Below are positions 53,630-63,780 of a stretch of DNA of 64,000 nt, one piece after another. Origin of the DNA: Closterium sp. Naga37s-1. Its lineage: Eukaryota > Streptophyta > Zygnematophyceae > Desmidiales > Closteriaceae. The number at the start of each line of letters is the position of its first letter. The first letter of the stretch is position 1. The translations under genes and the position numbers were made by a program. Location of the stretch: contig CANJKZ010000020.1 of assembly GCA_947471745.1 (NCBI GenBank), positions 310,001 to 374,000 on the forward strand, given 5' to 3'. The notes beneath the pieces were generated by a model. It was not told where the DNA came from and searched no databases. It was given only the letters and a program-made list of their open reading frames with translations.

Positions 53630-54480
53630 GAGGTTGTGGCTCTGCGGGCGATTTTCTTGAAGATGAAGTCGACGCCGGACAGGATGCATGCTAGGCTTGC
53701 ACACGTCGGCATGGACACCATCAGGAGCTTGGTGAAGAACGAGGTCGCCATTGGGCTGGACCTCAAGTCGGCGACGGGCGCCGACTCACCGTGTGTCTCG
53801 TGCGTTGGCGGGAAGCTAGCGTGGCACACCTTCCCCGACCAAGGCTCCGACGCCGACGACGTGCTGGCCATCGTGCACATCGACTCGTGCGGGCCATTCC
53901 GCGTGGCTGCCAAGGACGGCAGCTTGTACTTCCTGCTGCTGAAGGACCGCAAGACCCACTTCGTGTGGGTGAGGCCGGTCGCCAAAAAGTCGGATGTGCT
54001 GCTGGAGTTCCAGAAGTGGCTGGTGTTGGTGGAGAAGCAGACGAAGAAGTCGGTGCTGATGCTTCGCTCCGACCGAGGAGGGGAGTTCCTCGGGAAGAAG
54101 TTCACCGACTTCGTGGACGGCAAGGGGATCGTCCACGACCTGACCTGCCTATACACCCCGTAGCAGAACGGCATGGCGGAGCGGGAGATGAGGACGGTGG
54201 TAGAGCCGGTGCGGACGATGCTGCTGCTCATGGGCGTGCAGCACCACTGGTGGCACCTCGCTCTGCGGCAGGCCGTCTGGGTCCGCAACTGCCTTGAGAG
54301 GTCGACACTGCCGTCGGGGACGACACCGTACCAGCTCCTCACCGGGACGAAGCCCGACTTGTCGCTGGCGCGGGTGTGGGGCTGCATGGCACAGTTCCTT
54401 GTCCCCGAGCAGCAGCGTGGTGGGAAGCTGAAGCCGAAGGCCAGGTGGGGCCTTCACCTTGGCGTGTCGGCGGAGAGCAA
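53630..54480 (+). CDS. Copia C GAG-pre-integrase and integrase
   Basis: GAG-pre-integrase reads MHARLAHVGMDTIRSLVKNE and CVSCVGGKLAWHTFPDQGSD (about 53685-53840). Integrase has VHIDSCGPFRVAAKDGSLYF, LLLKDRKTHFVWVRPVAKKS and MLRSDRGGEFLGKKFTDFVD, then AEREMRTVVEPVRTMLLLMG (about 53870-54235). The coding path is interrupted. Confidence 0.85.
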
Positions 54481-55209
54481 GGGCTAGGAGCTCCTCGACA
54501 TCGACGCCAACCGGGTGGTAACCACGTCGAACGTGGTGTTCTACAAGGATCTGTCGCTAGAGGTGTGGAAGTCGGATCACGAACCGGTGTCCGGTCGAAC
54601 GCCAACCACCTCGCCGACCGATACCTCGACGGCGACGCTGCCTCTGCTCGCCGAGGTCGGTGAGCTTGCTGATGAGGACGCCGAGAGCGTCCGTCCTCCT
54701 TCCCCTTCCCCTACAACCCTTGCCCCTCCCTTCGTGACCGGCCTGCCCGGGCTAACTCCTATGTCGGCCTCCAGCGATGAGGGGAGCAGTGGGACGTCGC
54801 CTTCGGCGCTGGCCAAGGGCATCGCCGATGGCCGACGTGACGGGCGGCAAGTCGATGTGGGATTGAAGCCGATGTTGACAGGGGAGGAGCAGGTCGAGGA
54901 ACAGCAGCCGACAAGGGAGCAGGCAGCAGTGAAGCCGACCACGGAGTGGTCGGCAACCAGGCAGTTGGCAGGGAAGCCGACCACAGGGGAGAGGTCGACC
55001 GGGAAGTCGACCAAGGTGCAGCAAGACGACGAGGGCAAGAGTGACGTGGTGGAGGTTCGTCCTGAACCCCGGAAGTCGGATCGAGTTCGGAGGCCGCCGA
55101 ACTTCTTCGTCCCCGCTGCCTTCACCACGGTGTACGACGTGGACGATGACAACGACCTGCTGTACGACGACGCGAGGAGGACGAGGAGTTTCCGGAGCTC
55201 GACCCGGAC

Positions 55210-56757
55210 ATGCTGGCCGACCCCGAGCACCGTTGGGACATCTCGACGATGACGGTGAAGGAGGCTTTGGCGAGCTGGAAGGGCCCGGCGGTGAAGGCCG
55301 CCATGGAGGAGGAGATCCGCAGCCTCATCAACATGGGCACTTGGGAGCTGGTCGAACGCCCGCCGAGGGTCAACATCATGAAGAACCGGTGGGTGTTGAC
55401 GACGAAGTACCACGTCGACGACACCGTTGAGCGCGAGAAGTCGAGGCTGGTTGTGAAGGGCTTCACGCAGGTATGCGGCGCCGACTACGACGAGACGTTC
55501 GCGCCGGTGGGCAGCTACGTCACGCTAAGGATCTTCCTCAGCATCGTCGCCGTCCTCAAACTCAACCTGATGCAGCTCGACATGAAGAACGCCTTCCTGC
55601 AGAGCAAGCTCGACCGGGTGCTCTACATGTCCCAGCCGGACTACTTCAATGACGGAACCGGCCGGGTGTGCAAGCTACTGAAGAGCCTGTACGGGCTGAA
55701 GCAGTCGCCACTGCTGTGGTACTTGGCGCTCAATGACGTGCTGGTCGGCGCCGGGTGGAAGAAGAGCCAGGTTGACGAGGCCCTCTACTTCAAGGTCGGC
55801 AACGACGAAGTGGCCTGCTGGGTGCTGGTCTACGTCGACGACCTGCTCGCCGCCAGCAGTAGCACCGTGATGCTGAAGGAGCTGAAGGAGCTGCTGGAGT
55901 CCGCCTTCGAGCTGCGCGAGATCTCGCCGGTGCAGAAGTACCTCGGGCTGGAGATCGTTTGTGACAAGTCGGCGGGGAAGCTGTGGCTACACCAGCAGGG
56001 CTACGCCGACAAGCTGCGTAGGCGCTTCATCGACGAGGAGCAGACCGGGCGCACTCCGAAGACGCCGGTCTCGGTCGACGCCTACGCCGAGCTCACCTTC
56101 GACGACGAGGAGGCACAGGAGCGACAGGAGGAGGAGTACCGGCAGAAGGTCGGCTCGCTGCAGTTCGCGGCGACGACGACGAGGCCGGACATCGCCTTCG
56201 CCTGCAGCAAGCTGGGGAGCGGTCTCACGGTGAGGAGCGACCAGCACTGGCGCAAGGTCAATCGCTGCCTCGCCTACCTCGCCAACACGCGTGACACCGC
56301 CCTGGAGTTCGGCGGTGGACTTGAGTCACTGGAGCTAGTCGGCTACGTGGACGCCGACGACGCCGGTGACAAGCAGAACAGGACGAGCACGGGCGGCTAC
56401 ATGTTCGTCTACGGAGGGGCCGCAGTCTCCTGGTCGAGCCAGCGCATCAAGTGCGCGACGTTGTCGTCGACCGAGTCGGAGTACGTGGCAGCCACTGAAG
56501 CCGGCAAGGAGGGACGCCGACTTCGCTTCCTCCTCGCAGAGTTCCGGCAGCTAGTTGTCGGGAAGCCGACCGTCCTTCGGGTGGACAACAAGTCAGCCAT
56601 CACAGTCGTCGAGGGCATGGGGTTGACGGGCAACCTCAAGCACATGGAGCGGCGACAGGCCTGGCTGCAGCACATGGTGAAGCGCGGGAAGTTCTCGCTG
56701 AGGTACATCCCGACCACCGAGCAGCCGGCCGACTTCCTGACGAAGGCCCTGCACTAA
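55210..56757 (+). CDS. Copia C reverse transcriptase-RNase H
   Basis: A 515-residue open frame. RT reads GTWELVERPPRVNIMKNRWV, LVVKGFTQVCGADYDETFAP, LMQLDMKNAFLQSKLDRVLY, SLYGLKQSPLLWYLAL and LVYVDDLLAASSS (YVDD at 55831-55842). RNase H reads GYVDADDAGDKQNRTSTGGY, STESEYVAATEAGKE and RVDNKSAITVVEGMGLTGNL, ending EQPADFLTKALH. It belongs to a different clade from Copia A/B and J. Confidence 0.92.
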   Translation: MLADPEHRWDISTMTVKEALASWKGPAVKAAMEEEIRSLINMGTWELVERPPRVNIMKNRWVLTTKYHVDDTVEREKSRLVVKGFTQVCGADYDETFAPVGSYVTLRIFLSIVAVLKLNLMQLDMKNAFLQSKLDRVLYMSQPDYFNDGTGRVCKLLKSLYGLKQSPLLWYLALNDVLVGAGWKKSQVDEALYFKVGNDEVACWVLVYVDDLLAASSSTVMLKELKELLESAFELREISPVQKYLGLEIVCDKSAGKLWLHQQGYADKLRRRFIDEEQTGRTPKTPVSVDAYAELTFDDEEAQERQEEEYRQKVGSLQFAATTTRPDIAFACSKLGSGLTVRSDQHWRKVNRCLAYLANTRDTALEFGGGLESLELVGYVDADDAGDKQNRTSTGGYMFVYGGAAVSWSSQRIKCATLSSTESEYVAATEAGKEGRRLRFLLAEFRQLVVGKPTVLRVDNKSAITVVEGMGLTGNLKHMERRQAWLQHMVKRGKFSLRYIPTTEQPADFLTKALH

Positions 56758-56969
56758 AAGGCCTTCAACCGGTGCTCCGTCGCCATTGGCCAGGTGCGCT
56801 TGGCCGACGTGGGTGACGAAGTTGACGAAGTGCAGCAGTAGGTGCCATGCCCTCTTGCAAGGCTGGTGCGGTGGATGACGTGCTGTGTGTTGGGTCAACG
56901 TTGACGAGCTATTCTTCGAGCAGTGCTGCCGTGTGGGCCGGGGGCCCAAGCGTGAACGCGACAGGGGAG

Positions 56970-58151
56970 TGTCAACGGGAGTTGTGTGTTGGCCCCGTCC
57001 TCGCTTGGGCGGAGCCGACTTCGTGGTCGGGTGTGAGGGGAGCGGCTGACCTGCAGCAGTGGGCGAGCTGGTTGACGAGGAGGTCGACTTGCACGGGGAC
57101 CACTGCACGGGCGCCGACTTCAGGGTGGCGCCGACTTCAGGGAGGTCGACCTGGGTAGTCGACCTGCGGAGGGCGTCAACTTGGTGACGCCAACTTGGGG
57201 CAGCCGACTTGGGTGGTCGGCTGACAGGCCTGCTGGTCGACTTGGTGGTAGGTCGACCAGGTGTGATGTCGACCCGGTGGTCGACGTAGGTGGGGCCGAC
57301 GTCGACCACAACTCGGGACGCCGAGGAGCAGGGCATCGAGTAGTTGGGCGTCAACTTCGTGACGCCGACTTCGGGTAGCCGACTCGGGTGGTCGGTTGAC
57401 AACTGCGCTGGTCGACATGGAGCTGGTCGACTAGGAGTGCTGGTCGACGTGGAGCTGGTCGACTAGGAGTGACGCCGACCTGGAGCTGGTCGACTAGGGG
57501 CGTGGTCGACCTGGTGAGGACGACTTGAGGTGGTCGTCAACTTGGGAGGTCGACGGGCACATACAGGAGCAGCTGGTCGACGTGGTTGCCCGGTCGACCA
57601 GGTTACTTGGGTGACGAGGATCTGCGGAGGAGTGCGACAGTCGCCCAGGCGAAGTTGGCGAGTCCGGCCTCGGTGGTGGTATCCTGAGGTCGACGTGGCT
57701 GATCAGATGCAGTCGTCAACGCTAGGTTGACTTAGTGTGTGCGCTGTGCAGGTGACAAGGTTCCGCACGCCAATCATCTGCGAGCACCTGCAAAGCTGGT
57801 GCGATGTTGTACTGCGGGAGCTATGATGGCACGGCGTCAACCTGCAGCGCTGGCACGCCGTCGACTCTACACTGCTGGAGCGCGGTCGACCAAGTCGTGC
57901 TGGAACGCGGTCGACCATGCTGTGCTGGCAGTCGACCGACCTGAATGCTAGCTCTGATGTAGTCTTGCCATGCCAACTTCATTGTACCATTGTTGTCAAC
58001 TTTCTCTAGTGAAACTCTTGCCAATTTGCCCCGTGAACCAGCAAGCAGTGTGTGCACTAGAAAAACGATTAAGGACCAACGAACGCAGAGATCACACGAG
58101 CACCCGTGCCTAGCCCATAGTCTAGCTCCCATTGTAGTTGTTCTCTCCGCA
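56970..58151 (+). repeat. 3' LTR of Copia C
   Basis: 1182 bp with the same ends as the 5' LTR. It lacks one 17-bp repeat step that the 5' copy has near 50720-50740. Confidence 0.95.
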
Positions 58152-58156
58152 CCTAG

Positions 58157-58346
58157 CCCCGAGTCGGCCTATGCTTCGGGGCTAGCTCAAACCTTGTTGC
58201 CAGCATCGTGTTATCTAGCTCGCACATACCGCGTTATCGTTTGCATGCTTTGCGTATAAGTATTCGCTCATGCCTTCGCTCATACTTTGTACTTGTTTGC
58301 CAACTTAGTGCAATCCTCGCTACCTCAATACATTGCACACATAACA
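58157..58346 (+). repeat. Chromovirus D LTR, right half
   Basis: It continues the LTR after the second CCTAG copy (58152-58156) and ends cacacataaca. It aligns with the matching part of the chromovirus G LTR. Confidence 0.85.
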
Positions 58347-58640
58347 GCTACCCTCAACCAACGGAATTTTTGCACTTAAGGGTTATTCGTAACCACAATG
58401 TTGTGCGAAACTATTTTTTTCCGAGGATTTACACTGTACTATTTTCAGTTGCGATGTGTAAATGTATTACATTTATATCCATCCAAACAACGACAAAATA
58501 ACGTTCTTTCGCACTTGTTTACAAAATTCTCAATAAGGCCCCCTTTAATGTTACTCAAATGGTCAGGTTGAGACTCTTTCTATCATACTACATCCAAATG
58601 ATACTACCAATCAGGCAAATGTGTATACAAAATATGATAA
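58347..58640. other. AT-rich spacer, no gene seen
   Basis: This is sequence just outside the chromovirus D LTR. No domain or repeat is recognised. Confidence 0.4.
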
Positions 58641-59239
58641 CCTATTATGCTAGCTCAAAGATGGTGCTTTCTTGATGCATGTGTAAACGGGGGCGTCATC
58701 AATAGGCCCTCGCAGTGTTGGCACTTGAGGCCAGGTCTACTACTGGCTATGCTGCTACAGCTCACGCATCAGGAAAATACCACAACCGGAAAGCTTTGCT
58801 CTGCCCTCTATTCGAGGCTCCAGACACAGGAAGATCATGGTCGTGTTATCAGCGAAGAACTAGGGAAGATCTAGGCAGCTCATATAAGTATGTCAGCAAG
58901 AACGCGAGCAAGTTGTTGAGCAGCCATAGCGCAGTGTAGATCTCTGCCTCACAGCTGGATTGTGCCATTGACAATTACCACGAGACTGCTCATGCGCCAA
59001 GGCTGAAGCAGTAGCTTTGAGAAGACATGACCGTCTCGATGTCGTCTGCAGACGACGCATCAATGTGTCCCGTAAGTGCAACTGGCTGTCGCCCTCCAAC
59101 CACAAGCCCCATGCTTGATGTACTAGCCAGACAATGCAATACCCTCTTGGCATTTGACAAATGCTCACGTCCTTGTCACCTAGTCGCAACAAAACGAGCA
59201 AGGATGCTGAGAAGATGCGCCACATTGAGGCGAATGCAG

Positions 59240-60432
59240 ATCATAGGGTACATGAGGAACCCCTATAGCTCTTCGTACAGTTCCTAATAATCTGCAGGCC
59301 AAGATAGCGATGCAGCTCACCTAGGTCAGTGCAAGCGTGTCTTCTTAGCAGCTCGGCCTTTACCGAGGCCAGTGTGACTTTGCCTAGAGTAGCAAAGACA
59401 AGGTCAACGTAGACCAGAATGTAGAACGGCGTAGAGCCAGTGTGAACGAAGAGAGACAAGTCAGCTGAGGACGGGAAGTGAGCCACAGTAGTGCGAAGTG
59501 TGTCGTGCCACTAACAAGGAGCCTGGTGTAGGAAGTAGATGGACAGTCGAAGGCTTCTTTGGGTCTCGGGTAGAAAGGACCCAATAACGCTAAGCGGGTG
59601 ATGGAGGAAGATCTGCTCGTGCAAACTGCCGTGTAGAAAGGCTATGGAGAAGATAAGAGAGTGAAACTTCTAGTCGTGCTACGTTGCGATGTGCACCAAT
59701 ATCCAAAGAGTAGACATCTTCGGGGCGGGCAAGAATAAAAAAGTCTACCTTCTCTCGCTGACTAAAGCCTCTAGCTGTGTAGCGCGCCTTGAAGTCAGGC
59801 GGCTCTCCAGGTGGAAGCTTCACCTTGAAGATCCACATGCCATCGACTACATTCGGCCCTGGAGGGGAAACTGCGTCGACGTAAGTGCATGATGACCTCC
59901 AATATGCCATCTTTTCTTCCATGGCTGCTGTCCACAGAGAGGCCCAGGGTTCCCAGACTTCCCCAGCATAGGTGCGAGGGGTCGGGATATCTAGAGCGTC
60001 TAGGTCACCCTCAGGGGCTAGCAGCATGGCACAGAGATGAGGAGCAGCGGCCGCAAGGAAAGCCATCTCGTACTGCCTGTCCTCTTGAACTTCTGTGCCA
60101 AGGGTAGGAGCACCCTTGACAGACAGAGGACGGGCGGGAACATAGACCAACTGAGTGGCGTAGTCAAGGCAGTGGATGGAGGCAAAGTCAGCAACAGCAA
60201 AGACAAGAGTAGAGACGGACGGAGGAGGAGTAGTGGGGCCGGTAACGAGGGAGGAAAGGTCACGATTGATTATAGGGCGAGCGATATGGAGAAAATCAGA
60301 GGACAGAAGAGAGGAGATAGTAAGGGACAACGAAGGAGGCAACGGGAGAATAGAGGTTGGTGGAACACGAGAGGGACGAGAACAGAGGAGCGTAGAACTG
60401 ATATAGGGTAGGGGAAACACAGTGGCAAGCAC
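59240..60432 (-). CDS. Copia I reverse transcriptase part
   Basis: RT spans 60432-59590 with SSCTYVDAVSPPGPNVVDGM, WIFKVKLPPGEPPDFKARYT and ARGFSQREKVDFF, then VLVYVDLVFA-like and TDLGELHRYLGLQIIRN segments to about 59250. It is degraded. Confidence 0.78.
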
Positions 60433-60969
60433 GAGAGGGACAACGGACCCAGTGGTGAGAGGGAGGAGTTGGGTCAGGATACAGAGGAGGAAACAACTGT
60501 GAACATGGAGGAAGACGGGCTAGAGGGGAGGAAACATGGGACCATAGACTGGGAGAGGCGTTGAGGGGGGAACAGGTGGTCGGTCAAGCGAGGGGTAGAA
60601 AGCCCTAGAAGGTGAAGTGGAGACACAGGCGGCGACGACAACGGCTGCGGCTGCTGCGGCAACGAATGTGACTGTTGTGGTGACTATGGCACCTACTACC
60701 TCATGCGGCAGCATCCCCAAAACTAGGACTTCGAGCACCAGCACCCCCAGAGCTAGCATCCCCAGAACCAGCACGCCCAAGATTCCACATCAACCGGTTG
60801 CGGCAACGATGGTAGTTGTTCCGGTGACGAAGGCTGCTGCGGCGGGTGCGAAGATGACGCCGATGACGGCAGAGACTGTGGCAACAGCAGCGACGTAGGT
60901 GGGGGATGTGGGGAAGGTGGCGAAGGGGCCAACATAGGAGGCGCACCCATATGCACCCGGCTTCAAGAT

Positions 60970-61620
60970 TCAACAGACTTTCCCATAGGCCCAACCGAAG
61001 GAAGGGGGGTGACTTACGACACACCAGACGGGGCAGGACATGGGGGAGGGGGGGAAGCTAGCAGGGGAGTGGGACCAAGGGGGCGGGGAGGAGGAGGGGG
61101 GGGAGAGAGTGGGATTGAGAAATAAGGGAGGGGGAGGAGCCGAGGTACCTCGGTGAGGGAAGTGAGTGTAGAGGAGGACTGACTCGTCAAGGGTGATGTT
61201 ACAAGAATGGAAGAAACGGTGAGAAGAGAGGTGGTAGAACAGCCAACCAGGGGCGTCAAGCGGGAAGCCAAGGAAGACACACATGAGAGTGCAGGCTGAG
61301 AGCTTGTACGCGCGAGGGTTACTGAAGTGAGCAAGGCAGCCCTAGGCATGAAACAAAGGCGTAGCACCAGGGGACCCAGTCCAGGGGAGGGTGCACGGCA
61401 TAGCGCACTACAAAAGGCCACATAGAATGGGGGACACTGGCATGGACCATAATGGTACGAGTGGTCTCCATGACCAAGCCAATGCGATGCTCAGCCATCC
61501 CATTCTGCTGCGGCGAGTTTGGGAGCGAGTACGCCTAGGTAATTCCCTCCGCACAACAAAACTGATCAAGGAAACCAGAGGTGAACTCGCCACCACAATT
61601 GGAGTGCAGACAAAGCACTA
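60970..61620 (-). CDS. Copia I integrase part
   Basis: The minus-strand pieces FVVRRELPRRTRSQTRRSRM (frame-shifted shadow) and, in the sense frame, the block ending CVFLGFPLDAPGWLFYHLSS, HRFFHSCNITLDESVLLYTH correspond to the integrase C-terminal region of Copia A (VFLGFPPDAPGWQFYHPSSR). It is degraded. Confidence 0.7.
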
Positions 61621-61656
61621 GCTGGGCGCGCTGGGTGCGGACAGCTACTAGCCACG

Positions 61657-62349
61657 TCAGGAGAACTCCAGGCACGTCCACCTTCCGCTCCAGGGGAAAC
61701 AATGTGGTGTAGTGGGAGTAGTAACCAGGAAGTAACGCTCCCAGCGCGGCTCAAGGACGGATGCCGCTGCTGCTGCTATGACTGTTGTTGCTTTAGCTGC
61801 AGAGCCCCCACCATCTCCTTTGGCAGCAACCCCCAGCACCAGCATTCCCAGCGTCAACACCTCCTGACTAACTAGCGCCTCCACCTCCTCCACGACCACG
61901 ACCACCCTTGCGCTGTCCCCACTCACTAGAGGGGGCGACGACTGCGACCTCCGTTGTTGCAGTAGGCTCAGCAACATCAGCAGAGGCAATGGAGGTAGGG
62001 AGCTAGGGAAGGCACCCCTCAAAGATGGGGGGACTACTGCACCAGTGGTGAAGGCGATGGTGTGGAGGCAGGTGATAGGGGTGCATGGTTAGAAGGGTGT
62101 CGCAAGCGGGCGCGAGGCGGTCAGGGAGTTGGATCGCGAGGAGGTGCAAGGTGAGATAAAAAAGGGAGGGGGCTGGTTAGCAATCTGGACAGGAGCGAGA
62201 GCAGCGCGAAACCTAGTATCAAATGAGCGCAGGCGGGCAATGAGGTCAGTGACAGTGGAGAACACAGGGAGATTAGAAAAGAGGAAAGGCATGACAAGGT
62301 GGCGTATAGTAGCAGATGAGGGGGGTGGAGTAACAAGCAGTAATAGCAT
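61657..62349 (-). CDS. Copia I Gag part
   Basis: LVMPFLFSNLPVFSTVTDLI and ARLRSFDTRFRAALAPVQIA match MLPYLFPDLAAFATVADLIT and HLRTSDTRYCAALPAEFCAK of Copia A. The C-terminal part towards 61657 is Ser/Val/Gly-rich. It is interrupted. Confidence 0.72.
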
Positions 62350-62439
62350 GCAAGCACTCCTTCGCCATCACGACCTAGTGAATTGCACCCGCTCGGTCAG
62401 CAGCAGCAGAGCGCGACAGGACTTGCGGGTGCACAGCAA

Positions 62440-62800
62440 GGTGCACGAGCGCGCGCCATGGCACGATAGGCGCACAACAGGGTGCACGATAGGGCTCGGC
62501 AGGGCACGCGACAGTAGGGTGCGCATGTGCGTAACAGTAGGGCGCGCGGCAGCAGGGTGCGCATGCGCGTAACAGTAGGGCACGCGGCAGCAGGGTGCAC
62601 AGGCACATGACAGGAAGACTCATGGCAGCAGGGTACGCAGGCACATGACAGGAGGGCGCGTGGCAGCAGGGTGTGCGGCAGCAGGGAACGCAGTAGGCGC
62701 GTAAGCGTGCTGCAACAGGTGCGCGGCAGCAGGCGCACGGCAGTAGGCGAGCGGCTGCAGGGCGTGCTGGCGTGCAGCAGCAGGGCGCTAGAGGGGGCAG
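62440..62800 (-). repeat. GC-rich degenerate repeat in Copia I leader
   Basis: Units of about 25-30 bp of the type cgcggcagcagggtgcgca are repeated irregularly between the primer site and Gag. The placement matches the repeat leader of Copia A. Confidence 0.7.
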
Positions 62801-62878
62801 GCTGGGTGCTAGGGTGATCTAGGTAGGTAGGTGGTTAGGTGGGGCGGAAGCGTGCAACCTAACCTAAGCGTGATACCA

Positions 62879-62970
62879 CGTCAGAAACATAGAATGGCTA
62901 GAGCTGGGCATACAAGAGATTACAAGTAGCAAACCATACCCTCTACAGTACAACCCAACCTAGCCTAACA
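62879..62970 (-). repeat. Candidate 5' LTR of Copia I
   Basis: About 92 bp between tgttaggc (62970) and the primer site. The inner end reads tctgacg rather than a clean CA, and there is no partner LTR to confirm it. Confidence 0.5.
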
Positions 62971-63115
62971 ATGTACACCTACCAATGTACGTTGACAGTG
63001 TTGGTTGGAATGAAGTGGGTGTACTCTGTAGATGGTGCCAAATTCATGGCATCCATTGCTGTGTTGAGATCTCCTGGTTAGCAGTTCCGCATTTTCATTG
63101 CCAGCAGTGTGAATC

Positions 63116-63376
63116 TCAATGGAAGGAGATGGTAAGAGTTCGAATTTCCATGGGGCCTAACTCAAGAACCAGGTCACGAGGGTCGATCGGGCCACCTAAA
63201 AGTGGTGAATTCACATCATGCTCCTTCCCGCTCGATTCGCTTGATTCGCCGGCTCTCCCCTCTCTCTGCTTGCCATGTCCACCAGCAGCATCTCCCTCCA
63301 CACGCCACTCCATTGGTGGACGCATCTCGGACCGTTTCTGGCTTGCGAAAATATTTAGCTCGGTGACTTCCTTGAT
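63116..63376 (-). CDS. Acidic (lysosomal/vacuolar-type) alpha-mannosidase, last coding exon
   Basis: The exon starts after a TCTGTCTGCGCAG acceptor (63377-63389) and runs 86 codons to TGA at 63118-63116. It reads IKEVTELNIFASQKRSEMRP, then PMEWRVEGD, a charged variable stretch, and GGPIDPRDLVLELGPMEIRT before the end. Plant GH38 alpha-mannosidases close with exactly this pattern: 'vtEm.LsaNqeR..M....W.v.g', then 'DP..l.VeL.PMEIRTF'. The enzyme trims mannose from N-glycans in the vacuole or lysosome, but the catalytic N-terminal part is outside the window or in upstream exons beyond 64000. The apparent methionine at 63406 is intronic. Copia I begins about 145 bases downstream, so the gene's 3' UTR may run into it. 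Confidence 0.8.
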   Translation of the reverse strand: MKEVTELNIFASQKRSEMRPPMEWRVEGDAAGGHGKQREGRAGESSESSGKEHDVNSPLLGGPIDPRDLVLELGPMEIRTLTISFH

Positions 63377-63389
63377 CTGCGCAGACAGA

Positions 63390-63780
63390 TTTGATTTGGC
63401 ACGCATACGTGCCAGAAAAGTATGAGTGGGAGAGTAACGTGGGAACAGCTGGACATAGCAGTTTGATGATCACAAGAGTAATCAGCAGTGGCGCACCTTT
63501 CGTGAGGCGAAGAGCAAAGGGAGATGAACAGAGGCTAGGCTGGACAGCTGGGGATGCTCTTTGGCCTGGGAGGGGTAATGTAGAGAGGCAGGGTAAGGGG
63601 AGTGGTAGGTGTGGTGAACAGCAGGTATGGTAAGTCGCAGGTGTGGAGAATGGCAGGTACCAGAAAGTGCAAGGTTCGGTGAGAGGTATTGGAATTAATA
63701 ATTTCAGGGTTTGGGCGATGAAACACAAGACAGTGAGGTGACATGCATGGGCTCTGTGGCTGGGAGTGGGGACGGGGTTT
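63390..63780 (-). other. Probable intron of the alpha-mannosidase gene
   Basis: Between the acceptor at 63377 and the minisatellite no other exon with mannosidase motifs was found. Open frames here (for example 63216-63788, minus) lack any family signature. Confidence 0.45.

Larger units (their letters stand above)
50417..58151 (+). mobile_element. Copia C, near full-length and young, inserted in chromovirus D LTR
   Basis: A 7735-bp Ty1/Copia element has long LTRs (50417-51615, 1199 bp; 56970-58151, 1182 bp) with ends TGTCAACGGG...CTCCGCA. They differ at about two dozen positions plus a 17-bp gap, roughly 2%. Perfect 5-bp target duplications CCTAG flank it. The primer site is at 51616-51633 and a purine tract, acaggggag, precedes 56970. 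Gag, protease, integrase, RT and RNase H follow in Copia order. It looks structurally complete, with about four coding interruptions. The low LTR divergence makes it the second youngest insertion in the window after element E. Confidence 0.95.
47244..58346 (+). mobile_element. Ty3/gypsy chromovirus D, split by Copia C
   Basis: The parts in order are Gag capsid (47244-47420, FQAWIFSIDVVFDANYDSSD, GPTMDWWRVF), more Gag with a CCHC knuckle (CFACFQPRHCKSEC, about 47850-47890), protease (FVDGGASHSFIN, about 48136), an RNase H end (WLDYLESNFHYTVTYK, about 48740), integrase, chromodomain and LTR. RT is not recognised. It is broken in roughly eight or more places. The LTR is split by Copia C: 50279-50416 and 58157-58346 join into a 328-bp LTR like that of chromovirus G. 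A 5' LTR is not seen, because Copia B abuts the Gag region. Confidence 0.82.
58640..62970 (-). mobile_element. Copia I, degraded relative of Copia A on the minus strand
   Basis: From right to left: a candidate 5' LTR (62970-62879), primer site TGGTATCACGC (62878-62868), GC-rich repeat leader, Gag (62349-61657), integrase (about 61620-60970), linker, RT (60432-59240) and RNase H relics (59225 to about 58700). Protein signatures such as APEGDLDALDIPTPRTYAGE match Copia A (EGDPDAPDIPTPRSYAEA). It is broken in ten or more places and older than A and B. The left end and the 3' LTR were not located. Confidence 0.8.
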
